A DNA stretch of 64,000 nucleotides, from positions 36,603,496-36,667,495 of the forward strand of contig CM068313.1 of NCBI GenBank assembly GCA_034766995.1, read 5' to 3'. The notes under the pieces are model-generated. The model had not been told where the DNA came from and made no database searches. It was given only the letters and a program-made list of their open reading frames with translations. Source of the stretch: Acanthacorydalis orientalis. Taxonomy: Eukaryota; Arthropoda; Insecta; Megaloptera; Corydalidae. The translations under genes were made by a program, and so were the position numbers. Below are positions 23,997-35,049 of this stretch, in pieces (the first letter of the stretch is position 1; each line of letters opens with the position of its first letter).

Positions 23997-24057
<61 letters not shown>
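23997..24057. repeat. (TA)n microsatellite
   Basis: An uninterrupted TA run of about 60 bp. Confidence 0.95.
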
Positions 24058-24059
<2 letters not shown>

Positions 24060-24640
24060 AAAAAGGAAGAAGGTCACTAATATAACCATATAATTATTAA
24101 TAATAGAACAAATTCATATTTATTTACTTCATGGAAATATATTTCAAATTTTTAGAATAAAAGAGTGCGAAAAACGAAACACATGTGTCAAGTTTATATA
24201 AGATTCTGATTTTGAATTTATTTTGATAGAAAGTCGATTTTAAAACAGACATTGATTTTTATAAATTATTATTATTTTCATCTAGAATTTATTTTAATAA
24301 TAACAAAGGAACTGGTAAAGATTAATTCATTTAAATATATTTAAAGTAGAATCGTATCAACATTCGTTATTAACTCTGTAAAAAACAGCATTTCAGTTTT
24401 AGTTACTTAAATGAAAGCAATAAAAAAATAGTAGTTACTGTAACAATAAATATAGTGTGATAGTAATAAGTGTTAAAAAGGTTGAAAAAATAATACTGGA
24501 TTGTCTACAGATAATAATTCAGATCATTTCAATGATCTAAGCTTAGCTACAGAAATACATAAATTCAACCGAGTAATGATAATTAAGAGAAATTTGTACT
24601 ATCTGCCATAACCTTGTTCTGGCAGTAAATATTAACTACC
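24058..24640. other. AT-rich spacer with no recognised feature
   Basis: No repeat, gene or fold was recognised. Confidence 0.55.
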
Positions 24641-24722
<82 letters not shown>

Positions 24723-24765
24723 ACATATATATATATGTATACATATATATATATATATATACATT

Positions 24766-24831
<66 letters not shown>
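24641..24831. repeat. Longest TA microsatellite of the window
   Basis: About 190 bp of TA with internal TGTATACATA blocks that are themselves palindromic, so long hairpins are possible. Confidence 0.97.
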
Positions 24832-24832
<1 letters not shown>

Positions 24833-24839
24833 TTATTTC

Positions 24840-25712
24840 ATTAACAATTATTCAGCAATATTACCTTTAAATGTAATGATTCACTGTTAGTAATGAAATA
24901 GAAAATAGTTCAAATATCTATGAATAGACAGAATAAGGACATCAACAAATTAATTGAAAAACTATAAACAATAGAACCATGAATATCTATAAAAAGATTG
25001 TTTAAATCGGAGAAAATCTGAAAGAAGTATTAGTAAAACAGTAAGTCATGAATAGATGATTATTAAATTACCGATTATTAGTTTATATAGATTTTTAATA
25101 AAAAAAAGAATAATTAGAAGTATTCACATAATAACATATTTTTTAAAAATGTAATCGTTATCAACTGATTTCAAATAAACTTCTTCATCTTCTTTAGTTT
25201 TCGTGGATGAACATGTAATTATCTAATCTAATCCTATTATATAATTTTGAGAAAAAGTCTGACAATAAAGCATTCTAATTTAAAAATGAACTATGAACTA
25301 CTATTGTAATTTTTCATGTGTCGTATGTACATTTGTATGTATATATGTATGTATGTATGTATATATATGTAAAGTACATATGTGTACAAATACGTAAAAG
25401 TTGAAAAAAATCTTATAACGTATCATTTATTTTAAATCCAGTCGTTTATCACATAAACTATTGTCGTTATATTATTGCGTATCTTCATTTGTGAAACAAA
25501 GGGTGATATATTAGGGGTCTTTGAAAAAGGGTTAGATAATTGATCTGATTTTTCTCCGATCCGGATTTACTGCAAGCAGCTATGTTAAAGAAGCTTTTAC
25601 TTGAGCTGTCTTAATTGACATTTGAAACTTAACTTTAATTATTTTACTAATTACAGTTCATATTGTAGAAAGAGTAGATTATTAGAGCCATTCAGTAAAC
25701 AATAATCAAGCT
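24840..25712. other. AT-rich spacer with a TATG tract
   Basis: Contains a GTAT/TATG microsatellite near 25330-25370 and a slightly richer stretch near 25510-25600. No gene was recognised. Confidence 0.5.
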
Positions 25713-26061
25713 ATTAAGAATGTTCCGTTTATAAATTATCAAACATTCAGTATATTTGTTTATAACGTATTTGATTTTAGCACAGATTATATTCCTTTAT
25801 AAATTTGAATTCAGTTTTATAATGGGGGCTTTATATTAAAAATATTTTAATTGTGCATTTTATTTACTTACTTATTGTTCATTTATTTAATATTTCATTT
25901 AAATAAATAACGATTAGTGTTTTATAATGTCAAATTGACATGCTTGCTTAAAAAATATATCACAGATTAAATTTCAATTTTATTTTCTTACCTAATTTGA
26001 TATAAAAAATTTGATTTTCTCCTATAATATTTAGTAAATACCAAAAAAATGTTTCATAATT

Positions 26062-26122
<61 letters not shown>
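26062..26122. repeat. (CA)n(TA)n microsatellite specific to duplicate A
   Basis: About 28 bp of AC then about 30 bp of TA. In duplicate B the same place reads only GGCATACATTTATA, so the tract expanded in A or collapsed in B after duplication. Confidence 0.92.
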
Positions 26123-26124
<2 letters not shown>

Positions 26125-26208
26125 CTTTTGATTCTCTTTGTAAGTTCTCTATTAATAATAAATTACTGAGTGATATTTATATTTTACTACATAATAACAG
26201 ATTAAATA

Positions 26209-26787
26209 TTAGGTTGGAAAAAATGCGATTTATGACATTCAAATTCATATACACTTTTTCATTTAAGTGGTTTGAAGTGGCTCTGAGCTGTTGGATGACT
26301 AACGCCTAATTTTTGTGCAAGCATTCTAATTGTTGTGCGTGGTTCTGATTCTACTAACCCCTTCAGTTCGTCGTTATGATCTGAAGAAGAACGACCGCGA
26401 CGTTTTTCATCTTTAAGGCTCTCGTCCCCAGCACGAAATTTTTGTAACCACCATTGCACCGTACGTTCCTTAACAGTACCCCCACCAAAAGCATCGTTTA
26501 GTTTATGAGCAGTTTCTGATGCTTTACCACTCGTTTTATCATTCATACGAAAAACATGTTCTTATTTGCTTCTTTTCCATCTTTAATTCAATAGCTCAGT
26601 TTTAAAGAAAATAATAATAAAACCAAAGTTTATGTTACCAAAACACCGAACAAAAAATACACTTTATAATGATATTAACATGAACACAATGAAATGATAC
26701 TTTCATTGAAAAAATAAGGTGTAAATTTTGTAAAAGTAAGGTAAAATTCAAAAAATAAAAACCGTAATTCTTTTGCTACCAACCTAA
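26209..26787 (-). mobile_element. Short mariner (MITE-like), copy 3
   Basis: A 579-bp element flanked by TA at 26207-26208 and 26788-26789. The left end TTAGGTTGG lacks a few bases of the consensus and the right end is slightly mutated. It contains the best-preserved helix-turn-helix frame of the minus-strand copies. It lies inside the segmental duplication, so the insertion is older than the duplication. Confidence 0.95.
26259..26546 (-). pseudogene. Mariner helix-turn-helix-only frame, 95 codons
   Basis: The frame starts MNDKTSGKASETAHKLND and includes TVKERTVQWWLQKFRAGD, corresponding to the first helix-turn-helix and its recognition helix. KRRGRSSS follows in the position of the GRPR-like linker, and then TTIRMLAQKLGVSHPTAQSH, the second helix-turn-helix. 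It ends shortly after, where the element's internal deletion removes the DDD domain. The usual start about 15 codons upstream (MEKKQIRT-like) is separated by a frameshift and stop. If expressed it could bind transposon termini but not cut; there is no evidence of expression. Confidence 0.6.
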
Positions 26788-27477
26788 TAATTAAATTCAC
26801 TATTGATCTCTAAATCAAATAAAAGCATAATGTTATTAGAATTTAGTCAATGAGTTAATACATTTTTTTATATAATACCCTTAGTTTTTTTTAACTGATT
26901 CTTAGAAGTTACAGTGCTTATATCAGATATTAAAAAAATATGAAAAAATATATATAAATGGTTATATATAAAATCAATATATGTATTTTTACCATTTAAT
27001 AAAAAATATGATTCTGTTAAAATAAATCATATTTCCGAAATGTCATGTTATGTCATTACTTTTTAATCTCGAAAAAGAAATATAAATTTTAATTTCAGAA
27101 TAATAAATAAGATGTCATTTTAGAGAGTAATTATTTTATAATAATAAATGCAGCAATTAAAATAAACAACACGAATTAACTACCTACATGAAATATCATA
27201 TACACTATTATATACATTATATTTTTTTTCAGTAATATATTCACATTTTCTGTAAAAAATAATACTTAATAAAACTATTAACAAATTTATAGTCGTTTTA
27301 TATGCGAAAAATAAAAATCGTTTTAAGAATCGTGTACGAGTCACGTTGGAAAAATAAATAAATAATTATATAAATTAAAACCTGTTTTTCTTTAATGAAA
27401 AAAGTAACTAGAAAATAAGAAATAAGTAAATAATTCCAAGAAATAAAATACTTAATAATTTAAATAAATCCAAAGAA

Positions 27478-27479
<2 letters not shown>

Positions 27480-27538
<59 letters not shown>

Positions 27539-27562
27539 TATATAAATATATATACATATATT

Positions 27563-27608
<46 letters not shown>

Positions 27609-27656
27609 TATGTATATATATTTAAATATATATATATATACATATATATATATTTC
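27480..27656. repeat. Long compound TA microsatellite
   Basis: About 175 bp of TA with CATA, AAATATA and TTTATATA interruptions, preceded by CACACA. Confidence 0.97.
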
Positions 27657-27819
27657 ACATTCAACTACTGAATAAATAATTATTCGAATTCCTTTCTAAC
27701 TAAATGATCCGCTTTTTGTTTTTCACAAATTTTAAAATCTGTTTTTTTAATATTCTTATCCTATCTGTTCATTAATATTTTCCTGATACTTTTTATATAT
27801 GTTTTTTTTCTTTATATAT

Positions 27820-27862
27820 ACACGTGTATGTATGTATGTATATATATATATATATATATATA
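27820..27862. repeat. (TATG)n(TA)n microsatellite
   Basis: ACGTGTATGTATGTATG passes into TA and ends directly at the MITE T terminus. Confidence 0.93.
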
Positions 27863-27920
27863 GGATGATTCAATTTATCTTCCACATAGAAGTATTAAAA
27901 GGTGGCACAGGGGTTAAATC
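27863..27920 (+). mobile_element. MITE T, single terminus
   Basis: GATGATTCAATTTATCTTCC followed by ACATAGAAGTATTAAAA matches the inverted ends of the element at 42558-42762. The following GGTGGCACAGGGGTTAA corresponds to the AAGCGCAAGGGTTAAG phrase next to the right end there. The other terminus is not seen, so this copy is truncated or diverged. Confidence 0.65.
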
Positions 27921-28385
27921 ATACATTTGATATCATATATTTAAAACAAATAAATTTTACGAAAACGCCGATAAAATAGTAAACTAAAATTGTTTAAGCA
28001 ATTTGTGTAGTAAGATTTTTATGATCTGGATAAAGTTTTGTCATAATAATGTTTGTATAATTTAAATCGAAATTCCCATACACAACCATTAGATTTTCAA
28101 TGAAACATTTAATAATGCATTATTAAATAAAAATAAATAAACCTGTAACGTTATTTTTGATAACGAACATTATTAAATTCAAAATCAGGAAAATCTGCTA
28201 TCAATAAAATCGTACTGAACAAAACGTACATTGAACTGTTTCAAAATCAGAATAGTACAGTGTATAATAGAGAAAGAATTATTTAATTTTATTATAATTA
28301 AATATTCTAATTTTTATATTATAACAAAAAAGAATTTAATATTTTTAATTTTAAATCCTCATTGATATTCATGCTTTATTAAACA

Positions 28386-28387
28386 TG

Positions 28388-28447
<60 letters not shown>
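28386..28447. repeat. (TA)n microsatellite
   Basis: A TA run of about 60 bp. Confidence 0.95.
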
Positions 28448-28450
<3 letters not shown>

Positions 28451-28459
28451 ACAATATAA

Positions 28460-28990
28460 CATGTGCGTGTAGGTGAGAGTGGAAATTTTCATATAAATGC
28501 CAGATGAAATGTTAATACTGGCAGCATCCAGACGACTAAGTCACATTAAAAGGGGAATAATTCTTTTATATGAAACCGCAGTTATCCAAATGTCTCGCAA
28601 ACCACCACATATTGTTATCCACGTTTCCAAGCAATGTACTTTTACAATGAGGACATTGACACCCGCAATTTCGCAACCATACTGCATCAATTATTCGCGA
28701 GGACAAAGGATGCGTATCGTATCAGGATACTACAATCTCATACTCTTAATGTCAGTGCCATGTCAGGTCATTTGCATATGCCATAGGGTGTTATTACTAG
28801 TAATTAAGTGTGATTTCCGTACACAATTGCTATAGAGGTGGATGTGGCGGCAACGGGTAATGAAAATAGAAACGAGGAATTCGAGGTGGGTCGTCCATAG
28901 ATACGTTTAAATGAAATATATAACTTGGTAGTTGTCTTTAACTAGTTGAGTATGAATATTGATCACGGTCGGTATTTGTTCTTTTTTCCG
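28460..28990. other. GC-richer island 8, candidate regulatory DNA
   Basis: Holds the shared island element at 28791-28823 and, about 20 bases before it, ATTTGCATATG, a string also present in island 1 near 5193. A 112-codon frame at 28497-28835 spans both motifs but shows no domain and no plausible protein pattern. Confidence 0.4.
28791..28823 (+). promoter_or_regulatory. Shared island element, copy 3
   Basis: The 18-base core AGTAATTAAGTGTGATTT (28799-28816) is identical to 40249-40266. GTACA follows in both copies, one base apart in spacing. Confidence 0.6.
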
Positions 28991-28999
28991 ATAAACTGT

Positions 29000-29619
29000 T
29001 CATTTATCAATTAGTAATTATTATTGAAAGTGCAAAATAATTAAAGAGGGTGTTATATAAAACTTATTTTAATAAATACTATTCTCTTAAGTCTCCAGAA
29101 AGAAATTTAAATGTATAGGATTACCTTTTTTAATTTTCAAAAATAGAATTTAAAATTTTAAATAAATCTAATTGAGTTATCAACTTGATAATAAGTTTAA
29201 TTAATAACTTCTGTAAACATAACACGGATTTTGGATATTTTTTTTGAATACCAATCATCATTGATTAAAATACATTAAATGTAGTCAAACATGACCTTAA
29301 AAGAAGGCAATATATTATTAATTCATATTAATATTCACTTTAATTCAACAATTGATATGATATTAATTGAAAAAACGAGAACATTTCTTACTCAATGAAG
29401 ACTGAACTCGTGAAAATAGATTAAATAATGAATATAAATGACGATAATTTTATCCAAGTTAACAATATTAAAACCGTCTATTGATTGAAAATAAACAAAA
29501 TCCGCTGTTTTCAAATGATCAAGATTAATGTTTTATTATCGTAAATTAAAAAAAAAGTACACGTACGTGCGAAAACATAAACAATTGTATTTAATGAACG
29601 AAAAAAATTACATAAATGA
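29000..29619. other. AT-rich spacer with no recognised feature
   Basis: A/T-dominated sequence without repeat matches or informative frames. Confidence 0.55.
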
Positions 29620-29937
29620 TTTATTATTTCACCGTATGAAAGGTCGGCCGTGTAATATGAAACCTTTAATCAAAAACCTCAATTAATCAAACTATCGAAC
29701 ACAGTATAAACAATTGATTACACCAATTAATATACAAATAAAAGTTTGAAATAAGCAAACACGCCTTTTACGCCTCGACCACCCTCCAATAATACACCGA
29801 ACGATACAAATATATTGTGCGTTTCATTGTTCATTGTTCGAAGTCGCATCCATGATCGATAGCCTGTTGATGCACCATAGTCGCGCGATTATTAACGAAG
29901 GGCGAGAACTAATGTTACTCGTCATTTGACTTGACAT
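29620..29937. other. GC-richer island 9
   Basis: Contains CCATGATCGATAGCCTGTTGATGC-like strings near 29850-29870 in overlapping pieces, and several AATTAAT homeodomain-core strings. No coding frame. Confidence 0.28.
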
Positions 29938-29940
29938 GTA

Positions 29941-30002
<62 letters not shown>
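29938..30002. repeat. (TA)n microsatellite
   Basis: About 60 bp of TA after ATGTATGTACA. Confidence 0.95.
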
Positions 30003-30005
<3 letters not shown>

Positions 30006-30352
30006 GTTTCGTTTATGTATGGGTAGTTTTTAAATTAGTTGTACATACAATACTTTATTAAATATCTTATACTGACTTTAAAACTAGTAGGAAAAAAATC
30101 AAATTATATTTTTTTTATGATTTGTAAATCACATGAAATGTATTCAGTTCATTTGTAAACAAATACTAAAAAATATATTTCTCTCTTGTAAATAACCAGC
30201 GTGTAGTACACATTCATATCTTAAACGTTAAAGAAATAAAAAGAAGTTGTTGAAACTATTTAATAATTAAATCAGAATTTATTTCAACTATCATTTTTAC
30301 ACCCCATTCAATATTAGTTAGCATCTTATGTCCAATATAGGTTATCACATTT

Positions 30353-30354
<2 letters not shown>

Positions 30355-30406
<52 letters not shown>
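30355..30406. repeat. (TA)n microsatellite abutting a mariner end
   Basis: TA run ending exactly at the terminus of the mariner stub. Confidence 0.95.
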
Positions 30407-30410
<4 letters not shown>

Positions 30411-30502
30411 GTTAGTAGACAGATAATTGAAGTTTGTGACCTTCAAATTTATATACATTCTTCTCAGCTAGCTGTTTTAAGTGGTCCATAATTGTTGGAT
30501 GA
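30407..30502 (-). mobile_element. Short mariner, truncated stub
   Basis: TTAGGTTAGTAGACAGATAA and about 75 further bases match the left end of the short mariner family, up to the GTTGGATGA phrase. About ten bases later the segmental duplication copy B begins, so the stub was cut at or near the duplication joint. Confidence 0.85.
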
Positions 30503-30512
30503 GGGTGAGGTG

Positions 30513-31539
30513 TTTAAAGAAAGTTCCACTTGTAAATCACCGACAATTCAGTATATTTATTTATAACGTATTTGATTTTAGCACAGATTATATTCCTTTA
30601 TAAATTTAAATTCAATTTTATAATGGGGACTTTATAATAAAAATATTTTTATTGTGCATTTTACTTAATTACATATTGGTCATTTATTTGATATTACATT
30701 TAAAGAAATAACGATTAGTGTCTTAAAATGTCAAATTAACATGCCTGCTTGAAAAGATATCACAGATTGAATCTCAACCTCATTTTCTTATCTAATTTGA
30801 TATAAAAGAAAGCTGGTTTTCTCCTATAATATTTGTAATATTTAGTAAATACCAGATAATATTTCATAAATGGCATACATTTATATTTCTTTTGATTCTC
30901 TGTGTAAGTTCCCTATTAATAATACATTACTGAGTGATGTTAATATTTTACTATATAACGACACATTAAATATTAGGTCGGTAGAAAAATAATTGCGGTT
31001 TATTACCTTCACATTCATATACACTTTTTAATTTAAGTGATTTGAAGTGGTCCTGAACTGTTCGATGACTAACACCTAACTTTTGTGCAAGCTCACGAAT
31101 TTTTGTGCGTGATTCTGATTCGACTATCGCCTTCAGTTGGTCGTTATGAACTGAAGAAGGATGACTTTAATCTTTCTCATATTAAAGGCTTTCGTCACCA
31201 TCACGAAATTGTTGAAACCATCATTACACCGTACGTTCCTAAACAGTACCCACACCAAAAGCATCGTTTAATTGATAATCAGTTGCTGTTGTTTTACCAG
31301 CTGTTTTGAACTCATACGAAAAAAATGTTCTTATTTGCTTCTTTTCTATCTTTAATTCAATAGTCCAATTTTAAAGAAAATTAATGATATAACCAAAGTC
31401 TATGTTACCAGAATATAGACCAAAAAATGCACTTTAAAATGATATTAACATGAATAAGATCAAATGACGCTTCCGTTGAAAAAAAATTAACGTTACAATT
31501 CAGAAAACAAAAATCGCAATTATTTTCCTACCAACTTAA
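30513..31539 (+). repeat. Segmental duplication, copy B
   Basis: Collinear with 25713-26787, about 4.8 kb away in the same orientation, including its nested mariner (copy 4). It lacks the CA/TA tract found in copy A. Divergence is visible but modest. Confidence 0.93.
30973..31539 (-). mobile_element. Short mariner (MITE-like), copy 4
   Basis: A 567-bp element with TTAGGTCGGTAGAAAAAT at the left and TTTCCTACCAACTTAA at the right, flanked by TA. Its helix-turn-helix frame is broken by stops. It is the partner of copy 3 inside the duplicated segment. Confidence 0.95.
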
Positions 31540-31669
31540 TATATAGTAATTTAATAACTCTTTTCAATAGTGAATATCATGATTCCTACAAAAGAACATA
31601 ACGAACTATGTACATGTTTACAATTAAATTATTATTTAATTTCTTTGTTCACATTGTATTTCACATACA

Positions 31670-32350
31670 CACAAAATATATCATAGATTAAAACTGAATT
31701 CCTGTCCGTATTTCGTAACGGATATCAAACGCCTCGGCGTGTTAATTCATCTTTGCCGTACGTTAAATATCGTGTACCAGTTTCGAAAGTTAATTAACAT
31801 TTTCCAATCTGCAGGGAAATCATACATCAAGCAGATCATTCCGCGGCATTCAATCAATCTTCGTCGTCAAACGCGACTGTGACAATTCACGAACAATTCA
31901 AACAAAAAACATCGAAGCAGATAAACTGCAATTTAAATCCTGTCCTGTGGTCTTAACATCCTGATTGATGATTCAGAATTACCGAACGGTTTTAATTCTT
32001 TGTTTCTAATGTCTGCGAAACATCACGCGGCAATGAGTATGCAAATGCGGTGTCGCCACCGTCGCCTACTTCAAAGGGTTGCAACAAAACAACATACGTG
32101 CACCCCACACGCCGATCCGCGGCCGAACCACCCCCGCCTCTCGTGCAGATGACATGTTTGCTCAATCGCAGTTGTTCTCGACTGACGATGCTTCGAGCAA
32201 AGTGCTCGTGCGCTTATTTTAAATACGGCCCTCGCTAATTAAATGCTCTTTGTTCCGAAACGAAAATATTTATTATTTTTAACATCAGTCGACCGAACGC
32301 GATGCTGTTGCTTCTAATCGTTTACGCACACCTTACTATCGCTCAACAGT
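31670..32350. other. GC-richer island 10
   Basis: One of the richest stretches in G+C (32045-32160 is C-rich). Contains ATGCAAAT near 32039, TTTCGAAAGTTAATTAAC near 31779 (loosely like the shared element) and TGATTGATGATTCAG near 31962. A 62-codon frame at 32050-32238 has no recognisable feature. Confidence 0.35.
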
Positions 32351-32602
32351 ACTGTTCACTGCACAACTAAGCGAATTTTTCATACTCATTAATGTTATTT
32401 ACGATTGAAATGTTAAATTATATTCAATTAAAACAGTTAATTTTGTTCAACTTAATACGAGAGGTCATTGACTGTTGAAACCGGATCAAGATATCCTATT
32501 TCATGATATATGATTTACAAGATAGATACGTTTTTATTGATTGTTATGCTTTTTGCACCATAAGTGTATGCAAAAATAAATGCTCGTTCGCATATTTCTA
32601 AA

Positions 32603-32605
<3 letters not shown>

Positions 32606-32662
<57 letters not shown>
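32606..32662. repeat. (TA)n microsatellite
   Basis: A TA run of about 55 bp. Confidence 0.95.
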
Positions 32663-32665
<3 letters not shown>

Positions 32666-32760
32666 ACACAAAACATGCATAAGGAAAATTTAATTATTAC
32701 AAACACTGTCCCTTTTGAAAGAAAATTATAAACTAATTTATTTTATATTGATTATATTGA

Positions 32761-32858
32761 TAAATAAGTTTTAAAAAATATGTTTATTGTTTCATAACTT
32801 TGCATGTTTATAATTGACAAGTAGGAGAGTACAGCGAGCAAGGAGCGAAGCCCCTTAG
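32761..32858 (+). mobile_element. Helitron-like repeat, copy e (3' end only)
   Basis: AAATATGTTTATTGTTTCATA and CATGTTTATAATTGACAAG lead to GAGCGAAGCCCCTTAG then T. This is collinear with the CTAG-end of copy b read in reverse. The upstream half of the element is absent. Confidence 0.6.
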
Positions 32859-32859
32859 T

Positions 32860-33811
32860 AACTTATATTAATCCGTTATGACATAAAAGCAAATGTTTTT
32901 TTTTATAAATTCTCCAAAAGTAATATTAAAGAGACCTATCGCATTTATAAGGATTTTAAATCATTTTACTAATGTGTAAATTGTGAAAACTAATAAAATA
33001 TAAGTTTATGATTGGAAATATAAATTAGTATTAAAATTGAATCGATAAAAAACAATTCTATAGTAATAAGTAATATTCAAATAACAAAAATTAAGCTAAC
33101 AACAATTTGTTAATCAATTTGATAAAGTTTTGAATTATCTAATGAAGTGATTATTAATCACTTATTAAAAATTCCATCAGAACATAACATAATGGTTTTT
33201 GAGAAAAAATCGTAAGCAATACACTGTAATCTAGAAAGTTTTGTTGTTCGAAATTATTTTTCATATTTCATTATAATGATTGACTAAAATTTTTGCATGT
33301 AATAATTCCCACTTTCTCATCTCTAAAATAAGTATCTAACATACATATTTCCAAAATTAAAACAAAAAATGAACATTAAACGAATTTTGCATTTTTTTAA
33401 AAAAATCTTATTTTGTTATACAACACATTTAACGTTTTAATAATTATATGGTGGAATTTACTATTTCGATTCTCTAGTATTACTAAGAATATTTAAATAA
33501 TCATAATTGTTTCGCAAGTAACATTTATTTAATGTACTTTAAAAACATTCTTTTTATGTTTGAAACTATTCGACAATATTTATTCAAGTACAATAAACGC
33601 CTTAAAAATAATAAATCAGTATGGAATAACAAAGTTTCGTTCTAGTCTATATTAAAGACAATAAGATCAGTTACAATTTTTTATTCGCATATAAAATAAC
33701 ATCTGACAATTATTTTAATATATTATAAAAATCCGCGTTTATTCTGTTGCGAAGAGTAAATGACATTAAATTATTGAAAATAATAAGAAATATCCATCTC
33801 AGTTTAATAAT
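32860..33811. other. AT-rich desert with no recognised feature
   Basis: Nearly 1 kb of low-information AT-rich sequence between a repeat end and the tRNA gene. Confidence 0.6.
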
Positions 33812-33816
33812 AAAAA
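33812..33816 (-). terminator. RNA polymerase III T-run after tRNA-Leu
   Basis: Five T on the minus strand, about eight bases beyond the 3' end of the tRNA, in the position expected for Pol III termination. Confidence 0.75.
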
Positions 33817-33824
33817 TGATATAT

Positions 33825-33908
33825 TGTCAGGAGTGGGATTCGAACCCACGCCCACCGAAGTGGACTGCGACCTGAACGCAGCGCCTTGGACCGCTCGGCC
33901 ATCCTGAC
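33825..33908 (-). tRNA. tRNA-Leu(CAG)
   Basis: Minus-strand sequence that folds as a complete class II tRNA. The acceptor stem GTCAGGA pairs with TCCTGAC over seven pairs and the next base gives discriminator A, as usual for leucine tRNAs. The D-arm region holds TGGCCGAGCGG (box A). The anticodon stem is CTGCG/CGCAG around loop TTCAGGT, with anticodon CAG at 33872-33874. A long variable arm forms around TTCG (CCAC/GTGG). The T arm is GTGGG-TTCGAAT-CCCAC and contains box B. No intron is visible and no mismatch stands out, so the gene is probably functional. CCA is not encoded, as in eukaryotes. Confidence 0.97.
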
Positions 33909-34079
33909 ATGACTTCCTGTGCTTGAAAGTTGTAATTTACTAAATAGATTCTAATTAACAAACATATTGAACGCTAATTGTTACTTATACAACAAAAACA
34001 AACAAAGCATTTCTTTGATAGTATGAAACGTTTATATACTAATGGATCATTGGTTTTTGTTTTCCCTCTTGTCTATTTA

Positions 34080-34350
34080 TTATTGATTTCGTTTAATATA
34101 TGGAAATATAATTGTGTTCCATGCACATGTCCTGCACAGTTGATGCATCTAATATCAACATGCATAAATGCATGTATAATAGACCACAACGTGTAGCATA
34201 TTGTTGAACGCATATGAATATGTTCAAAGCCTGAATATCAAGCGAAAACCAATAAAACGTACTACGTGAGTAAAATAAATGGGTTACAGTCATCACAATC
34301 ACGATTCTTGGTTGTCATTTTATAGAGATGCACTGTCGACATTTATTAAG
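34080..34350. other. GC-richer island 11, beside the tRNA
   Basis: Contains ACAGTTGATGCAT and, a few bases on, CAACATGCA (34135-34164), the same pair as in island 5 at 15394-15420. ATGCA strings recur several times. Two frames of about 70 codons on opposite strands are taken as chance. Confidence 0.3.
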
Positions 34351-34854
34351 AAAGTAGTTGGGGTTCATACATTTGTTTAACTGCTCTTATATATTAAGTA
34401 ACTGTTTGAGTTTTTCATGAAAAAAGTGTACTCAATTAAAATAAATAATAATTATTAGAAAGACGTTTTATTATATAGTAACATGTGGAATACATTTTTA
34501 ATATGTTAATATATACAATTTTAATATACATGCATTCGAAATTGATTACAACGAACATGTAGATATTGATTTCATGGTTATAATATGCAAGCATTTGCAT
34601 GAATTTTGCTTCTTATGTCTCTCTATACATACACTTACTTGTTAGTGATATAATGAGTAACGATTATAACGAGAAAATATAGTGCTCACTCTTATATATA
34701 TATATATACATATATATAAAATACATATACGGATACAGATAGTGATTGTATTACATTAAGCAAAATAATTTAGAATGGTTTTAAAGTAACCGCAAAAAAA
34801 TTAAAAAAATAAAATGAACTTAGAAAAATATATAGGATTTTTTACCGTTACAGT

Positions 34855-35045
34855 ACATTTGTGAAACCGTTACTAAATTCACTTTCACAAATGATTTGTT
34901 TTTCACTCCACAAGTTATAAAAAAATTTTTCTTACCAGAAATGTTCAACAAATGATTATCAGTCATTTTTAACAGTTGCTTATACGAGTTTAGATGGTGA
35001 TTCCATTATCTTCAGTGGGTTAAGGTGCAGAAAAAACAAAAAGAC
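34855..35045 (+). repeat. Dispersed repeat R, copy 2
   Basis: TAAATTCACTTTCACAAATG, TTTTTCACTCCACAAG, ACCAGAAATGTTCAACAAAT and GATGGTGATTCCATTATCTT occur in order. The left part matches 7906-8030 and the right part matches the inverse of 41450-41640. Confidence 0.65.
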
Positions 35046-35049
35046 AAAA

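Larger units (their letters stand above)
25713..26787 (+). repeat. Segmental duplication, copy A
   Basis: About 495 bp upstream of mariner copy 3 plus the mariner itself align collinearly with 30513-31539. The match runs from about CAGTATATTT-TTTATAACGTATTTG through GCACAGATTATATTCC, ATAACGATTAGTGT and TTCTTTTGATTCTCT to the mariner's right end. The copies differ by scattered substitutions and by a (CA)n(TA)n tract present only in copy A (26062-26122). Unique flanks outside these limits do not match. Confidence 0.93.

Noticed and set aside
26259..26546. Calling the 95-codon helix-turn-helix frame a working host gene
   Set aside because: The natural start is separated by a frameshift, the element has intact transposon context, and sister copies are broken; left as a remnant and a testable hypothesis.
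28497..28835. 112-codon frame on the plus strand
   Set aside because: It overlaps the shared non-coding element, and the same element is not in an open frame in the other islands.
26788..31572. Possible extension of the segmental duplication beyond the mariner's right end
   Set aside because: The only similarity is an inverted 12-base TCAATAGTGAAT, too short to extend the duplication.
5193..34600. Octamer-like ATTTGCAT sites as an enriched signature of the islands
   Set aside because: Several copies are expected by chance at this base composition over 64 kb, so enrichment cannot be claimed by eye.
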